Shown: positions 1-12,319 of the stretch, piece after piece
Numbering within the stretch: position 1 is the stretch's first letter
Layout: every line of letters begins with the position of its first letter
Assembly: GCA_905182985.1 (NCBI GenBank)
Contig: CAJJDN010000012.1
Location: 503,857 to 567,856, forward strand
Source of the DNA: Paramecium sonneborni
Lineage: Eukaryota > Ciliophora > Oligohymenophorea > Peniculida > Parameciidae
Direction: 5' to 3'
DNA length: 64,000 bases
Notes under the pieces: generated by a model
What the model was told of the DNA's origin: nothing
Databases searched by the model: none
The model's input: only the letters and a program-made list of their open reading frames with translations
Program-made: the position numbers and the translations under genes

Positions 1-333
1 ATCTTACAACGAAGGAGATAAGTTGTACATGATATTTTACATAAATAAAAACCTAAATTTTTGCATATTTGTGGATCGAAATTTCCCGTTGTGAATAATG
101 AATAAAATTGGTATAATTATGAAAGCCTCAGAACTAGAATTATTTAAAGAGAATTAGAAAAAGAAATTATTAAAATGAGAAATTAAAAAGAATAGCAAAA
201 TGATTTAGAAAATTTATCAATATTATCTGGGCCTCCAATTAATTCAAATTTTAATACTAATAATCTTTAATCTGATTATTAAGATGTTAAAATTACAAAG
301 ATAATGAAATAGCTAGCTGCTTTAAAATAATGA
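1..333 (+). CDS. C-terminal part of an unrecognised protein (5' end outside window)
   Basis: An open frame runs from the first base to a TGA at 331-333, giving about 110 residues when TAA and TAG are read as Gln. The N-terminal half visible here is basic (around residues 2-20, with an RRR run). It is followed by a Glu/Lys-rich helical stretch (about residues 68-82) and a polar Asn/Gln/Ser tail. No domain is recognised. The gene must begin upstream of the window. It is followed by an 80-base spacer and another gene on the same strand. Confidence 0.6.
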
Positions 334-413
334 ATTTTATACATAAATCCTTTATTTTTTTAATTGCAAAAATAATATTATATATTATTAAGTTATTAAA
401 GTATTTATAATAA

Positions 414-1483
414 ATGTAAAATAAAAATAGAAGATCAAATACCAATGATTTAATCTTAGAAAATTAATTAGATAATCTAACACATCATTAAAGAAATTCT
501 TTAACAATAAAAAAACCTTATCATTTGAACAGACAAAAAAAATCATTCAAAGCTTAAATTTTTTCATCATAAAAAGAAGAATAAATAGAAAAAGATACTT
601 TTCAAAAATTTAATGATTTTGGAAGTCTATCAAAAAAAAAACAACAATCTAAAATAAATTCAGAATCAAAACTACCAATAATAAATAAAATTAGATCATA
701 TTCTTCCCAACTTCAAACCTACAATTAACCAAGCTCCGATTCTACTGCTGAATTAATCAACAATATTAAATAAGAAAAAATATGTAATTTTATATAAGTA
801 TTACTCTAGCTATGAGGCTAATATTTAAATCTATAAATCAAATTTTAAGTAAACATTCATAAAAACCTATTTAAACAAAGAATACAGGAGAATTTCAAAA
901 TGAAAAAAATTTTAATAATTAAAACACATTAAAGTAACTATCATTATTATTAAGACTGTCAGAATTTTTAAATTAGAATAAAAATCATATGATTGATATA
1001 GGAAAATATATTTAAGATAGAATAGAATAAAAGAGAATTAATAATTTTCAATAATAATATAAAAATGCTGCTAAATATCAAAGTGAAGAAGGTATTTTCT
1101 ATTTTAGATTTTAATTAGATATTAATGGTGATGTTTTCACTAGTAAAGAATTATAAAAAATTGAAGAAATAAAAAATAGAAGAAAAGTTATTATCCAAAT
1201 GGCTCAAAAAAAGTCTCCAAAGTTTCTCTATCCTTTGGGTCCAAAAATAAGAGTTCGTAACTATTCTTTAGAAAACCAATATTTTTAGATTTAATAAGAT
1301 CAAATGAATAGAGCTAAAGGATGTTAACTCTATCATAACAATAGAAATATATCTAATTAGGAAGATGAAATTTCTATTTAGAAATTAAACAGTCCACCTA
1401 AAGATAAATTTTTTCCGACTTCATCAATGTAAGAGGATTATCTAAATATTAAAATTTAATAAATATTGAGATCTCTATTGTGA
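414..1483 (+). CDS. Hypothetical protein, Lys/Asn/Gln-rich, 347 aa
   Basis: ATG at 414 to TGA at 1481-1483, with one intron at 784-809 (26 nt, GTAATT...TAG). Removing it keeps one frame throughout (348 codons), which strongly supports the model. The first 120 residues are low-complexity and basic (Ser, Lys, Asn, Gln). The C-terminal half is more ordered, with helical Glu/Lys segments and a short stretch containing PKFLYPLGPK around residue 260. No signal peptide, membrane segment or known catalytic motif is visible. I do not recognise the family; it could be a cytoskeletal or basal-body protein, but that is a guess. Confidence 0.75.
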
Positions 1484-2291
1484 TTTAATTTATTTTTTAT
1501 GTCTTTGATTTGATAAATTTAAAATTGGAAGATAAATTTGTGGATAATGAAAAAGTTTTTATAAAATAAAACTTATAATATAAATTTAAGAATTAAGTTC
1601 TACTTAATTATATTTTCATAATATTGTTGTTTTTATTATAAATGTTTATGTAAATTTATGTTTCTAAATATAAATATGCATAATTAATATCAAGGTTTTT
1701 TTTATTTGAGTCAATTTCTTCTTAGCTTATACTTTCATTTAAATCACAAATATTACCTTCAATAAGTTAATTGCTCCCATGATTCCTATTTTTTATAATT
1801 TGAACAATTGGTTTATATAAACCTGAAGAACTTTAAGACATTTTAAGCTCTAGATTTTCCTAAAAAATTCAACAATTCTTAGTGTGAATGTAAATTTTTG
1901 AATAATTAAAAATAGCCATTCAAAGAACTAACTTTAACTCTCCAAAATTAAATACTTTAGGTATGTTATTATTATGAGTATTATAATATACTAGATGTAG
2001 AGTGAGTTAGGAAGGTAGGAATAGATATTTAAAATGTTTGGAAGCCAATCTTTACTTTAAGAATTAAATTTAATTTACACTCTTGTTACTTAATATAATT
2101 AAAAAATAAAAAAAAATATTCTATTTTAAAAAATTATTAAAGATAGTTTAAATAAGTAATTTATTTTAAAGTTTATTTAACTTAAATAAATAAAAAATAG
2201 AATTTATTAGGGGTATGGATATTGATAAAAGAATATAAGTAAGTATTTTGATGTGAAATAATATATTAATATGAATTAAAATTAAAAGGGA
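1484..2291. other. Non-coding or unassigned stretch
   Basis: About 0.8 kb without a supported gene. The only open frames seen are short (for example a 55-codon minus-strand frame starting near 1777). They have no family resemblance and are expected by chance, because only TGA is a stop in this AT-rich code. Confidence 0.5.
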
Positions 2292-3937
2292 ATGGAATGG
2301 TTTCTAATAATTGTAACAATAGCAATGGCATTTTTATTGCTAGTTGTGAATTTTTACTTACTTGTATTATATTGTCATCGTATGAATATGAAATTTAAAA
2401 TATATAGCAGATGATAGTGGTTGGGGTTCATCATTAGTATGCAACAATTTTTGTAATAAATGGAATGACATTGACATGGGCTTAAGTATTGATGTTGCCA
2501 TTAGATGCAGCAAATTCAAGGTAATGAGATTGATAAATAGAATTAGAGGACTTGGAGAAGGTTTGGATATGGATTTCTTTTGGAAATTTATTTACATGTT
2601 GATCTTAATATTTGGAGCCCTTCTTATACCATTTGCTTAATATTATTATGAATCAGATGATGAGAAATCACTAGGTTAAAGATGCTGTACAGCACTTTAT
2701 TAATAATTATGTTTTGTGATAATAATAGCTCTTTTGTTATTTATTTCTTATGCATTTTTGAGATTTGCAGATATTCCAATATTTATATCATTAAAATCTT
2801 GTTCATAACCAACAGTATTTATGAATTCAGATACACCATTTACAGGTGTTGCAAATTCTTTATAAGAAGATTCTGAAGATACTTTGGAATATGAAGTAAG
2901 TTTTCCTGTTTATGTAATGGCATTTATGTCATTATTTGGATATTGTTTATTTTTGCTTTTTGGTGGAGTTGGTTTAACAGCATTGCCAGTAGATCTTATT
3001 TAAGAATTTATAAATAGACCTAAAAAATTAACATCTGCTGAAGGAGCATAGAAAAAGGAAGTTTAAGAAGAAAAGCATTTGAATTAATAGATGAAGGCAA
3101 TAAAATTAAGGATGATTAAAAAGATGCAATAATATAAAATGGTTGATGGGCTAGATATAGAGAAAAAAGTAGAGTGAGAACATAATTTACTAAATATAAA
3201 ATGCTGTTTTATGTTTAGATAGGGACTATGAAATATTTAAATTAGAACTTAAATATTTTGATAAAAATCCAATCATATGGTATTTTAAATTTATTATTGG
3301 AATAATAATTTGTGTAATTTCGTTTATATGGTGGCTACATATGTATTTATATTTAATAAATAATTTAGATTATTATTTATTGTTATAAGAGATTCTGATG
3401 GTATATCAGCAAGCCCTTTTCTTTACAAAATATTGTTTGGTTTAGAAGAGGGAAATGCTGGATTTTTATGTGTTGGTATATTCGGATTTCTTTGTGTATA
3501 TTTATTATGGTGTACATAAAAGGGAAATATTAAATTTGGTCTTAGAATTCCTTTTCTCTTTTCTTTACATATTATGAAGTATATTATAGTGTTTAAATTT
3601 TAGAGTAAATGAGACTTGGATGAATACTTTTCTTTTTAATGTATAACTTATGTTAATTTGTTCAGTTGCAGTCACTTAATTCTGAACTAAAGCCTTTTCC
3701 TAATATTAGACTTAGCACTATTAATAGTAACATATTTATTTACAATAATATATAGTGCTCTTTAATACTTAAATTTAGTATCTACGTTTCTTTACTTATT
3801 TATATTCAAACAATGTTTTTGAAATCATTTTATTGGTTTGGTCAGTGTTAACTATGTTCTATTTACTTATCAAAAGATCAGATAAACCTAAAATACTAAA
3901 AGAAATTGAAGAAATGCAAAAATAATAATTCAAATGA
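2292..3937 (+). CDS. LMBR1-like (LMBD) multispan membrane protein, with frame damage
   Basis: This is an LMBR1/LMBD-family integral membrane protein. Its role in ciliates is unknown; relatives act as lipocalin or cobalamin-transport receptors. Four introns fit: 2380-2407, 2521-2540, 3343-3368 and 3579-3603. Family landmarks are LPLDAANSR, the WYFKFIIG...WWLH helix, the KGNIKFGLRIP loop, NETWMNTFLFNV followed by CSVAVTQF, and a final helix before a Lys-rich tail. Length would be about 514 aa, close to the plant LMBD size. Two one-base insertions are needed (a G run near 2425, an A run near 3170; the second could instead be a 19-nt intron), and an in-frame TGA sits at 3683-3685 where the family normally has Cys after QF. 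Either the copy is decaying or the sequence has errors. Confidence 0.75.
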
Positions 3938-3956
3938 ACTTAATAATAATTATTAA

Positions 3957-5903
3957 ATGTTTATACTTATATTTATTACACAAGTATTAGGATCATGCAT
4001 TTCTAGCATTGGAAATTTAATGGCAGATACATTAACAGATCCAAAACTTGAATTAGCTTAATTAGCACCCTACATCTATTTTAGTGGCAAAGGGTATAAA
4101 TCTTCATTCACTTTTTTAGGATTAATGATTTTGGATTGTATGAAGATTGTACTAATCAATATCAATATGCTGTCATTCAATTCTTTGTTCCTACTACTCC
4201 TGCATCCGTTAACGTTGGAATTTGTTTTACTAAATCATGTTCCATTACAGATATCAACTCATCTATATAAACAGTCAAAAAATGGATCTTAGCAGTCGCA
4301 TAAGAAATTACACAGGTCTTGATTTGAAGTTATATTTCAGGTTGATCTTACTGAGTATGAACTCAAATTCTTGGATTCACAAATTATCGCTACGCCTTAA
4401 TCATCTACTTATTTACTCATCTCATTTTTGATTGCATTCTTTTTATTGTAAATATTTGTAACATGTTTTCATAAATAATAATAACCTCAACTTAATTAAT
4501 AATAAATCTAATTAGAATATTAATCATAATAAAGAAATATTTAAGAGGTTAGCACTTATTTTGATGAAGAAGAATAATTTATTAAACATATTAATTAAAA
4601 TATATAAAATAATAAAAGTAGATAATTAAATGAATTTTATGAACTTAATGTAAATTTCAATTTAAAAATTAATTATTAAGAATGTTTAAAACCATAAGAA
4701 TCTAAATATTATTCATTAAATGGAATACGTCTTTTAGGATTTTTAATGTGTGTTTTTGGAAACACAGGAATTTCAATGTTACTATAATGTGATTTTTATT
4801 AAGTTTAACATTATAGCAAGCATTATATTTTATTGATAGTTTTTGGATGTCTCTATTCAGTAGAAATATTCTTATGGCTTTCTGGATTTTTTGCTGTATT
4901 TTCACTTATAAAATTAAATTGTGTTTATCATTTACTTTTAAGGATATGGAAAATCTGGCCTTTAATGGTATTGATAATTCTAATAAATACATAAATAATT
5001 CCATACTTAGGAGATGGTCCAAGATGGTTTTATATTGATAGATATACAAAATGTGGAAAATGGTGGTAAAATATATTATTTATCAATAATTTTGATGATG
5101 AAAATTATTGTACACTTTGGTTATGGTAATTATCACTTGATGTTTAATTGACTATCATATGTGCAATAATCATAGTTTTATATAAAAGAAATAAAAATAT
5201 TGCAATAATATTAACAATCATCTTACTTGTTGTATCATAATCATATGTTATATATACTTGTATACAAAAATAATATGGGATTCCTTATTTTGCAGCATTT
5301 ACAACTGATATATATAAATCATTTTATTATAGACCTTGGTTTAGAGCACCTCCTTATTTTATAGGAATGCTTACTGCTTTTTTTGTAATCAATTTCAAAA
5401 GGAAATTAAAACTTTGGTTTCAAAATACTATTTAAATTATTGGGTTTATAATAATTGTTTACCTTACTGTAGGTTGGTATGATACTATGTAATTTGGAGC
5501 AGACTTTTATCCAAAATTATATTCATAAATATATGAAGGTATAATGAGAACTGTTTATGCTATTGGTATCACTTTATTTGTTTTGCCAAATTTATTAGGA
5601 AATAATAATCTTATCTATAAATTATTTAATTATACTCCAATTAAATATATTGTTAAATTTACATTTGCAGGATATCTTTTACATATGTTAATAATTGAGG
5701 TTATTATAGCATCATTTTATAAAAGTTTAGATTTCAATGTTCAAAGTATTGGATAAGTATATGTTGGATGTATTTGTATAATTGCAATTTTCAGTTTCCT
5801 TTTCAGATGGATAATTGAATTACCATTCCAAATAAAACATTAAATAATAGAAAAACCTTAATTTAAATAATATATTTAGAAAAAGAATGTTGATTTGATT
5901 TGA
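3957..5903 (+). CDS. NRF-6-like acyltransferase-3 membrane protein
   Basis: A 631-residue protein of the nose-resistant-to-fluoxetine type. Residues about 1-15 form a signal-like hydrophobic start. An extracellular cysteine-containing NRF region follows (DFGLYEDC, then PASVNVGICFTKSC), and from about residue 240 a long acyltransferase-3 domain with roughly ten hydrophobic segments. Typical family features are NGIRLLGFLMCVFGN, the LWLSGFFAVFSL helix, and GDGPRWFYID before a Cys-rich loop. Two introns, 4094-4119 (26 nt) and 4316-4340 (25 nt), leave one clean frame of 632 codons, so no frameshift is needed. The gene starts 19 bases after the LMBR1-like stop, on the same strand. Family members are thought to transfer acyl groups or move lipids at membranes; substrate here is unknown. 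Confidence 0.88.
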
Positions 5904-6000
5904 TTTATCTAAATTTTAAAATGTTCTGTAGAATTTGAAATAAATATATTTTTATAAAATATTTTATTAACTAAATACATACATTTTACTTAATCTTATA

Positions 6001-6890
6001 ATGTTCAAAGCAATTATGAAAACTGTTAAATAAGAAAAGACTAAATCTTCACTATCTGAATAATAAGATATTGCTTAAATACCCAAGATTTAAGAAAAAC
6101 AGATTATAATTGAATTCAATAGATAAATTTTTGATTATTTACCCTATTAAATCCCAAATGCAATTGATTCAATATTTTATTTTAAAGAAATTCTCACTAA
6201 TCAATAATAGGAATTTTTGATGAATGAAATTTACAATCAACCAAAAAGATGGGTTGATTTACCTCATTCTTAAAGAAGAGTTCAGAAATATGGTGGAGAT
6301 GTTAGAGATGAAGGTTTAATTAATGTAGAACCATTTCCACAATTTTTATCTTAATTATCTGTATTCATTTAATTTTATATATTTAGAATTTATGTTTTTT
6401 AGATGATAATAATTTAAAAATTAACCATGCCTTAATCAATGAATATGCTCCAGGAATAGGTATTCATCCTCATTTTGATGGTCCTCTCTATCATAACTTT
6501 GTTAATATCTTTAGTATTAATAGCACTTGCATTTTTAAATTTACTAAATAAAATGAATGTTTAAAACTTCTAGTAGAACCAGGCAGTCTAATTATTTTTA
6601 CTAAACAAGCATATACAGAATGGCTGCATGGAATTGATTATTACCATGATGATACAATTCTTTTATAAATCTAAGATAATCAAATTTGCAATTGCGATTT
6701 AATTAATTTTAAACATACACTATTCTATTCAAACTTATAAAAAGCTCATAATATTATTGACTATTTAAATAATCAACCAAATTATGAACTTTGCTAAATT
6801 TAAAATCATAATTAATTCACTCATTCATTGATTATTAGAAGATTACTCAGAATTTCAATTACATTAAGACATGTACCTTATAGCAAATGA
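6001..6890 (+). CDS. ALKBH6: ALKBH6-like 2-oxoglutarate/Fe(II) dioxygenase
   Basis: A 287-residue AlkB-family protein. The block RWVDLPHSQRRVQKYGG, then NEYAPGIGIHPHFDGPLY, shows the H-x-D iron ligands. The C-terminal SLIIRRLLRISITLRHV supplies the Arg that binds 2-oxoglutarate and the RxxxxR signature. The spacing and the HPHxDGPLY motif point to the ALKBH6 branch, whose members bind or demethylate nucleic acids. One 26-nt intron (6361-6386) gives a clean 288-codon frame. An N-terminal extension of about 40 residues precedes the IPNAIDSIFYFKEI start of the domain. The distal His ligand is probably the one in WLHGID. Confidence 0.9.
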
Positions 6891-7520
6891 ATCAATTTAA
6901 TTTATGCATTTTATTAATCGATTTATAAAATAGTCTTATTCATTTTAATATAGTTTGAATGTATGCCGAATTACTTTTTCGAATATTAAATTCATTTAAT
7001 TATTGTTTTATTTATTGTAATTATCTCGCTTAAATCTGTTATTTTTTATACATTTGAGTTTGACAGTTGGCAGACTTCTTATTACTGCTCCTACATTTTA
7101 GTAATTAAACTAAATCTGAAGCATAATAAGAAGTTAGTGTTTTTTATCTTAAATTAGACTAATATGAATCATTATTTTATTTCAGAATTTTCAAAGCATT
7201 GATAAAAGACTCTTAATCTTAGATATATATTACTTGATTTAGATAATTAAATTGAACTAATTTTAGGTTGGTTTTTTATATTTTAGATGAAATAACTTTA
7301 ACCATGAAATGATTCTTATCTTTTTTGAGATTAAATATTTTGCTGTGAATTCTTAATACAAGATTGAAATTGTTAATTTAAACATCTTTGTACACATTAA
7401 GCTTTTGTTTTTTGCATATTCATGATTGGATTCACAATTTCGATATGATCAAAAAAGCTATCCTCCATTTTGAAAAAAAAATTAATTATTTAACAAAATT
7501 TATAATTTATTTAATAAATA
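6891..7520. other. Unassigned AT-rich stretch before assembly gap
   Basis: No gene can be supported between the ALKBH6 stop and the run of N. Open frames here are short, change frame often and contain TGA on both strands. Confidence 0.45.
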
Positions 7521-7989
7521 NNNNNNNNNNNNNNNNNNNNNNNNNNNNNNNNNNNNNNNNNNNNNNNNNNNNNNNNNNNNNNNNNNNNNNNNNNNNNNNN
7601 NNNNNNNNNNNNNNNNNNNNNNNNNNNNNNNNNNNNNNNNNNNNNNNNNNNNNNNNNNNNNNNNNNNNNNNNNNNNNNNNNNNNNNNNNNNNNNNNNNNN
7701 NNNNNNNNNNNNNNNNNNNNNNNNNNNNNNNNNNNNNNNNNNNNNNNNNNNNNNNNNNNNNNNNNNNNNNNNNNNNNNNNNNNNNNNNNNNNNNNNNNNN
7801 NNNNNNNNNNNNNNNNNNNNNNNNNNNNNNNNNNNNNNNNNNNNNNNNNNNNNNNNNNNNNNNNNNNNNNNNNNNNNNNNNNNNNNNNNNNNNNNNNNNN
7901 NNNNNNNNNNNNNNNNNNNNNNNNNNNNNNNNNNNNNNNNNNNNNNNNNNNNNNNNNNNNNNNNNNNNNNNNNNNNNNNNNNNNNNNNN
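7521..7989. other. Assembly gap (469 N)
   Basis: An unbroken run of N. Any open frame crossing it is an artefact of reading N as sense codons. From 7990 to 8265 the sequence is again AT-rich without a recognisable gene. Confidence 0.99.
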
Positions 7990-8265
7990 TAATAAAATTT
8001 ATAAATAGAATATTAATGATTTGATTAAAAAAAATGAATGATGAAAAGAGGAATAATGAATTTAAGAAAATATAAATAAATATAGTTGAGATATTTTAAA
8101 TGTTTGATAAAACTATATTTTAAAGGTTTCTAGTTTAAATTAGTTGTTTAATAAAAAGTATTATATTATAAGATTGATTAAATAAAGTAACAATAATTTA
8201 AGTAAAAAATACTTAATAATTTTTGAAATTACAAGATTATATATTTTTAGAATATTATGATTTAA

Positions 8266-8881
8266 TCAGTAATACCATCCTCCTTATCTAAATTGAGATG
8301 GTCCTTATTACATTTAAGAGTAAGGATATCTAGGATCTACTTAATAGTCATCAAATCTTTAATCATAAAGAGGAGGGGGAAACTATCTAAAATTATAAAA
8401 CTTAATTTTACGCATTATATTAAGGCATAGTCTAGGCACTTGGTTATGGTTTAAATTATGCTGGTTATTGAGTTTGATTGAATGAGTAAATCAAGACATG
8501 CCAACCATTTAACTTATAATTTCAATAGTTATTACTTTAAATTCAAAAACTTTGTCATCATTATTATAATAACTGTATTGAGCATTTAACCCATTTCTAT
8601 GTTCCCACATAAATACAAACCAATATGGTCCATATTTGCCATCTAATCTGTGCTTCACAAAGTCTGCTGGATTCTTATATTCTTATTATGTTCGACAAGT
8701 TTTATAAAATTCTAGAATATCAATTCTCAATGCCTCATGAATTCCATATCCTTATTTAATTATCTACTTTATATAGATTTATTACTTCTAAATTATCATC
8801 GTCATCAAAGCTTTTTGCCTTTTTTATTTGAGGTTGTTAAGCTTTAAGTTCTTATTGATAGTATTGTTACTGTTGATTCAT
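8266..8881 (-). CDS. LC8-type dynein light chain-like protein with Pro/Gln tail
   Basis: Read from ATG at 8881 to TGA (complement of 8266-8268). After a Gln-rich start and an acidic DDDD run, the core aligns with LC8: EALRIDILEFYKTC, then ADFVKHRLDGKYGPYW, matching the LC8 pattern A-A-Y-I-K-K-E-F-D-K-K-Y-N-P-T-W. Two introns are seen, at 8764-8785 (22 nt) and 8387-8411 (25 nt). A one-base deletion after KVITIE is required to continue into NGWHVLIYSF and a Pro/Gln-rich tail ending RQGGWYY. Classic LC8 stops near residue 90; here about 190 residues are coded, so the tail is unusual. Dynein or hub-protein binding is inferred from the fold only. Confidence 0.65.
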
Positions 8882-9463
8882 TAATTAATGTAATAATAAT
8901 AACTAAGAAATTCATTCATTTAAGAACTCCTTAAATTATTAATTAAGTATGCTTTCTAAATTATTTTAAAGTAAAATCACTCACTCAAAAATTTTAATAA
9001 AGTTTTACATTAATTTTTATGTTTTCAATTTTCGATAATTAAATTCATATGTAAATCAATTAATGAATCCTCATCTTAAATCTTTCTTAGATCAAAAAGT
9101 TCTAATTTAATATGTATATTAAAGTATATAATAAGAAATCAAATAGAATAGTTCAGAAACAAATGAAATCTAATATAGTAATGATTTATTTAACTTAAAA
9201 AAAAAATAGAATATCATTATTTAAAAATAAAATTAATGAAATCTAATAGGGTTTAAACAATATTTAAATAACTAAATTCTTACAGTCAAATCCATAAGAA
9301 TAATATTAATTAAAAATCAGATTTTAAAGGGTAGTTAAATTGATTTAAAATTTATAAAATAGGATAAAATTATTAAGAGTAAATCATTTGGAAAGGATTA
9401 AAAACAAAATAATTCAAAATTTGATACTAATGATTAGATAATGATAAATTAAATAACTTAAAT

Positions 9464-10992
9464 TCATTAATCTGAATCTATTAATTTAACAAGATCACTT
9501 ATTTATTTAATAGAACCTGTTGATATCAGCCATTCTCTAAAATTCCCTTGTATGGCATTTTACAGTAGTTTTGAATTTTCATCCTTCAAATTGGCTTATT
9601 TAATTTGAGCTTGAATTCCTGCATATAATTGATATCTTTCAAAAATAGCTTTAATATATTCTGGGGGTGCTAATAAAGGTAGAATGATTCTCTTAATTAA
9701 AAATATTTATTATACTTTTCATAATTCATGGGTTATGTTAAAATTTTCTTTTCTGTTATTTCCTTAGCCATTTTTTCTATATCAAAATTAGAATTTATAA
9801 TTAAAGATGCATCTATTGAACCAAAATGTTGTTCAGGTAAAATAAACTTAGTGAATTCATCAATAGATTAAATAACCCAATCAATTCTATTTTATCCAAT
9901 TATGAATGGTTTTTAATATTTATCTCTACAACTCTTATTAAAAGGAATCTATGCATCTTTTAAATTTTAAAGAGTTTTTTCTGTATTTGAATTATTTGAT
10001 GCTAAAATAATAGATCTACAATCTCCATAAATAATGGGTGGATATGATCCATAATAATGTATTATTGAATCTATTGTGTTGCTATTTTTAATATAATTAG
10101 ATGAGACACAAATAATAGTCTTTTCACAAGAAGTAATGCTAGTAATCATATGAACAGAAGCAACATTTATTTAACAATTAGTGCATTAGCTAATTGATAG
10201 AGTATTTACAGCACAATCAATATATATTTATGAATCTTCAGACTATGTAATTTTGAGATCTTATCCTACATTACTTTTAATAGTGACAGATTTTGTAAAT
10301 CCAAATATTACAGAAGCTATAATTATAAATGAAATTAATACAAAATTCAGGACATTAAATGTTTTTTAAACCCAATCAGAAACTATTTCTTTACTTAATT
10401 TCTATGTGCCATCAAAAATCAATTAACTTAAATTTTGTTATTCACTAGCAAATATCAAACTCAACAAATTGAATTCTTAACTTGTAATAGTATCTACATT
10501 AGATGATATTAAATTAATCCAATCTTTGATATTTTATTTTACAAATTGAACTGATTGTTAAGTATCATTTTACTTTGATTATACTCTCATTGTTTTAGCT
10601 CTTGGAGAATTAAGTGGTGAATAAGAATTCATTGTTTATTTTTATCTTTCCTAATATTTCACATCATTTATATTGATATTTTCAAAAATTGAATGTCTTC
10701 CTGCATAATTAAAATTTTGTAATTGTAAAAATAAGCTTAATTGTTTTACATCCACAGGTTTACGTTCTATTATTGGTTGGTTTTCTAAGGCTAATTAAAA
10801 GAAAGTGTAAATTATTTCACCATCAATTATTGATGATAATTATTTGCATGTAAGGTCCTTAAATTATTCAAACGTTATATATGGAGTATTCATTTAATTT
10901 AAAATTTAAGGATTAAATTTTTAAGGTAATATAAAATGCTCAAATATATTTTACTTGATATTAAGTGCTCTTAAATCTTAGTGAGTAGACAT
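9464..10992 (-). CDS. TBCCD1: TBCC domain-containing protein 1 (TBCCD1)
   Basis: About 509 codons from ATG at 10992. The N-terminal half is the TBCCD1-specific helical region. The C-terminal half is the right-handed beta-helix C-CAP/TBCC domain, visible as repeated short strands: SQIYIDCAVNTLSISQC, then ITSCEKTIICVSS, then IIYGDCRSIILASNN. A final helical segment (PPEYIKAIFERYQLYAGIQA) matches the family C-terminus. TBCCD1 places centrosomes and basal bodies in algae and animals, so a basal-body role in a ciliate is likely. One T appears to be missing near 9711 (homopolymer), shifting the frame before LPLLAPPEY. No intron was needed. Confidence 0.82.
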
Positions 10993-11172
10993 AACAAATT
11001 TTAATTTTAAATTTATTTTATATTTATTATAAATTTTTATAGAAATGAACTTCTATACATAAAATACATATATTTCAATCTTATTATATTTTTATTAAGT
11101 AATCACTCATATTCTGACTTTCATATCAAATTTTAAGTTCTTCATTTCTGTAATTTTTTAATAAATATTTAT

Positions 11173-12292
11173 ATGATAACTGATGAACCGAAAGTTGAAA
11201 TAACAAAAGAAGTTTTAGAAGGATTAAAAATTTAGAAAGTATACAAAGACTTTGTAATAAAATAACTATTAAAAAAGCTGAAAGAAATAAATTCTATTGA
11301 TTTTTCATAAAATGGATAATTTTTGGTTGCTTGTGATGATTAAGTAATAAATGTTTTTGATATTGTTAATATGAAGTATAATATTGGAAGTTGAATATAG
11401 AAAGATTAGAACAATGTATAATAATACATAGGAGATTGATTTTGTGAGATTTACAATAGATTAAAATCATATAATTTGTGTTACAAAAAATGAACCATGT
11501 AAATAATTAATTTTATTTAAGATGAGATTTGGCATTGGGCTTTTGAAGAGAATCAAATTTTGAGGAAATTTTCTGGACATACGAAAATGTATTGAAATAA
11601 TATTATTCGTAAGAATTTATTAACTAGAAATACATAATCAAATAATTTTAAGTTGTAGTTATGATGAGACTCTACGATTATGGGAGTTAAATTAACAATA
11701 AGATACTTGCTATGCAGTTTTAGACATGAGTTCTAAACCTGATAATAAAATAATAGGGGCTTTGGATTACATTGGAAATTCTTTCGGGATGGCATATGTA
11801 TAAAAAGAAAATGGTCAATCTCTAAATTGTGTCTAGTTATATTAATTGAGAAAATTTGAATTAGGACCCTATTAAATAAAATAAATAACAGGAACTCCAA
11901 TAATTCAGTTTAAGTTTAGTTTAGACAATTAATTTTTATTATGTGTTTGCTCTGATGGTCAAATTGTAATTTTAGATAGTTATTTATTAAATACAGTAAT
12001 TGTCATAAATGCTAAATAGTTATTTGAAATTCCAGGAAATACAGATAGGTTGAATGTCAGTGTTTGTTTTACTCCAGATTCTAAATTTTTGATTACTGGT
12101 AGTAATAGTGGAATCTTATATATAATATCAATATAGAATGTCAATAAAACTTAAACTTAAACAGGATAATTGATTGGAAAGCTTTAAGGACATCAAAGGA
12201 AATGTAAATTAGTTTTATTCAATTCAAAATATTGTTGTTTGATTAGTACTTGTAGAAATCTTGTTGTTTGGACTCCAAATCAAATATTGTGA
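11173..12292 (+). CDS. WDR82: WDR82/Swd2-like WD40 protein
   Basis: About 365 codons with one intron at 11376-11400 (25 nt). WD40 blades are evident: SIDFSQNGQFLVACDDQVINVFDI, then FSGHTK, then ILSCSYDETLRLWEL, later IIQFKFSLDNQFLLCVCSDGQ, and a final LVVWTP. The order and the RKFSGHTK...DETLRLW spacing match WDR82/Swd2. Swd2 is a subunit of the COMPASS H3K4 methyltransferase and of the cleavage/polyadenylation or PNUTS-PP1 complex, so this is probably a nuclear protein. A one-base deletion near 11516 (T run) and a one-base insertion near 11588 (A run) cancel out and look like sequence errors. The downstream gene starts 27 bases after the stop. Confidence 0.8.
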
Positions 12293-12319
12293 TTTATATA
12301 AAAAAATTAGATTATTTTG

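Noticed and set aside
1680..1790. Minus-strand 55-codon frame starting at 1777
   Set aside because: Length is within chance expectation when only TGA stops translation, and it has no motif or intron support.
3683..3685. Reassignment of TGA to Cys or Trp in this organism
   Set aside because: All well-conserved genes in the window end cleanly at TGA, so isolated in-frame TGAs are better explained by errors or gene decay.
7388..8008. Open frame across the N run
   Set aside because: Most of it is N; the few real codons on each side have no family resemblance.
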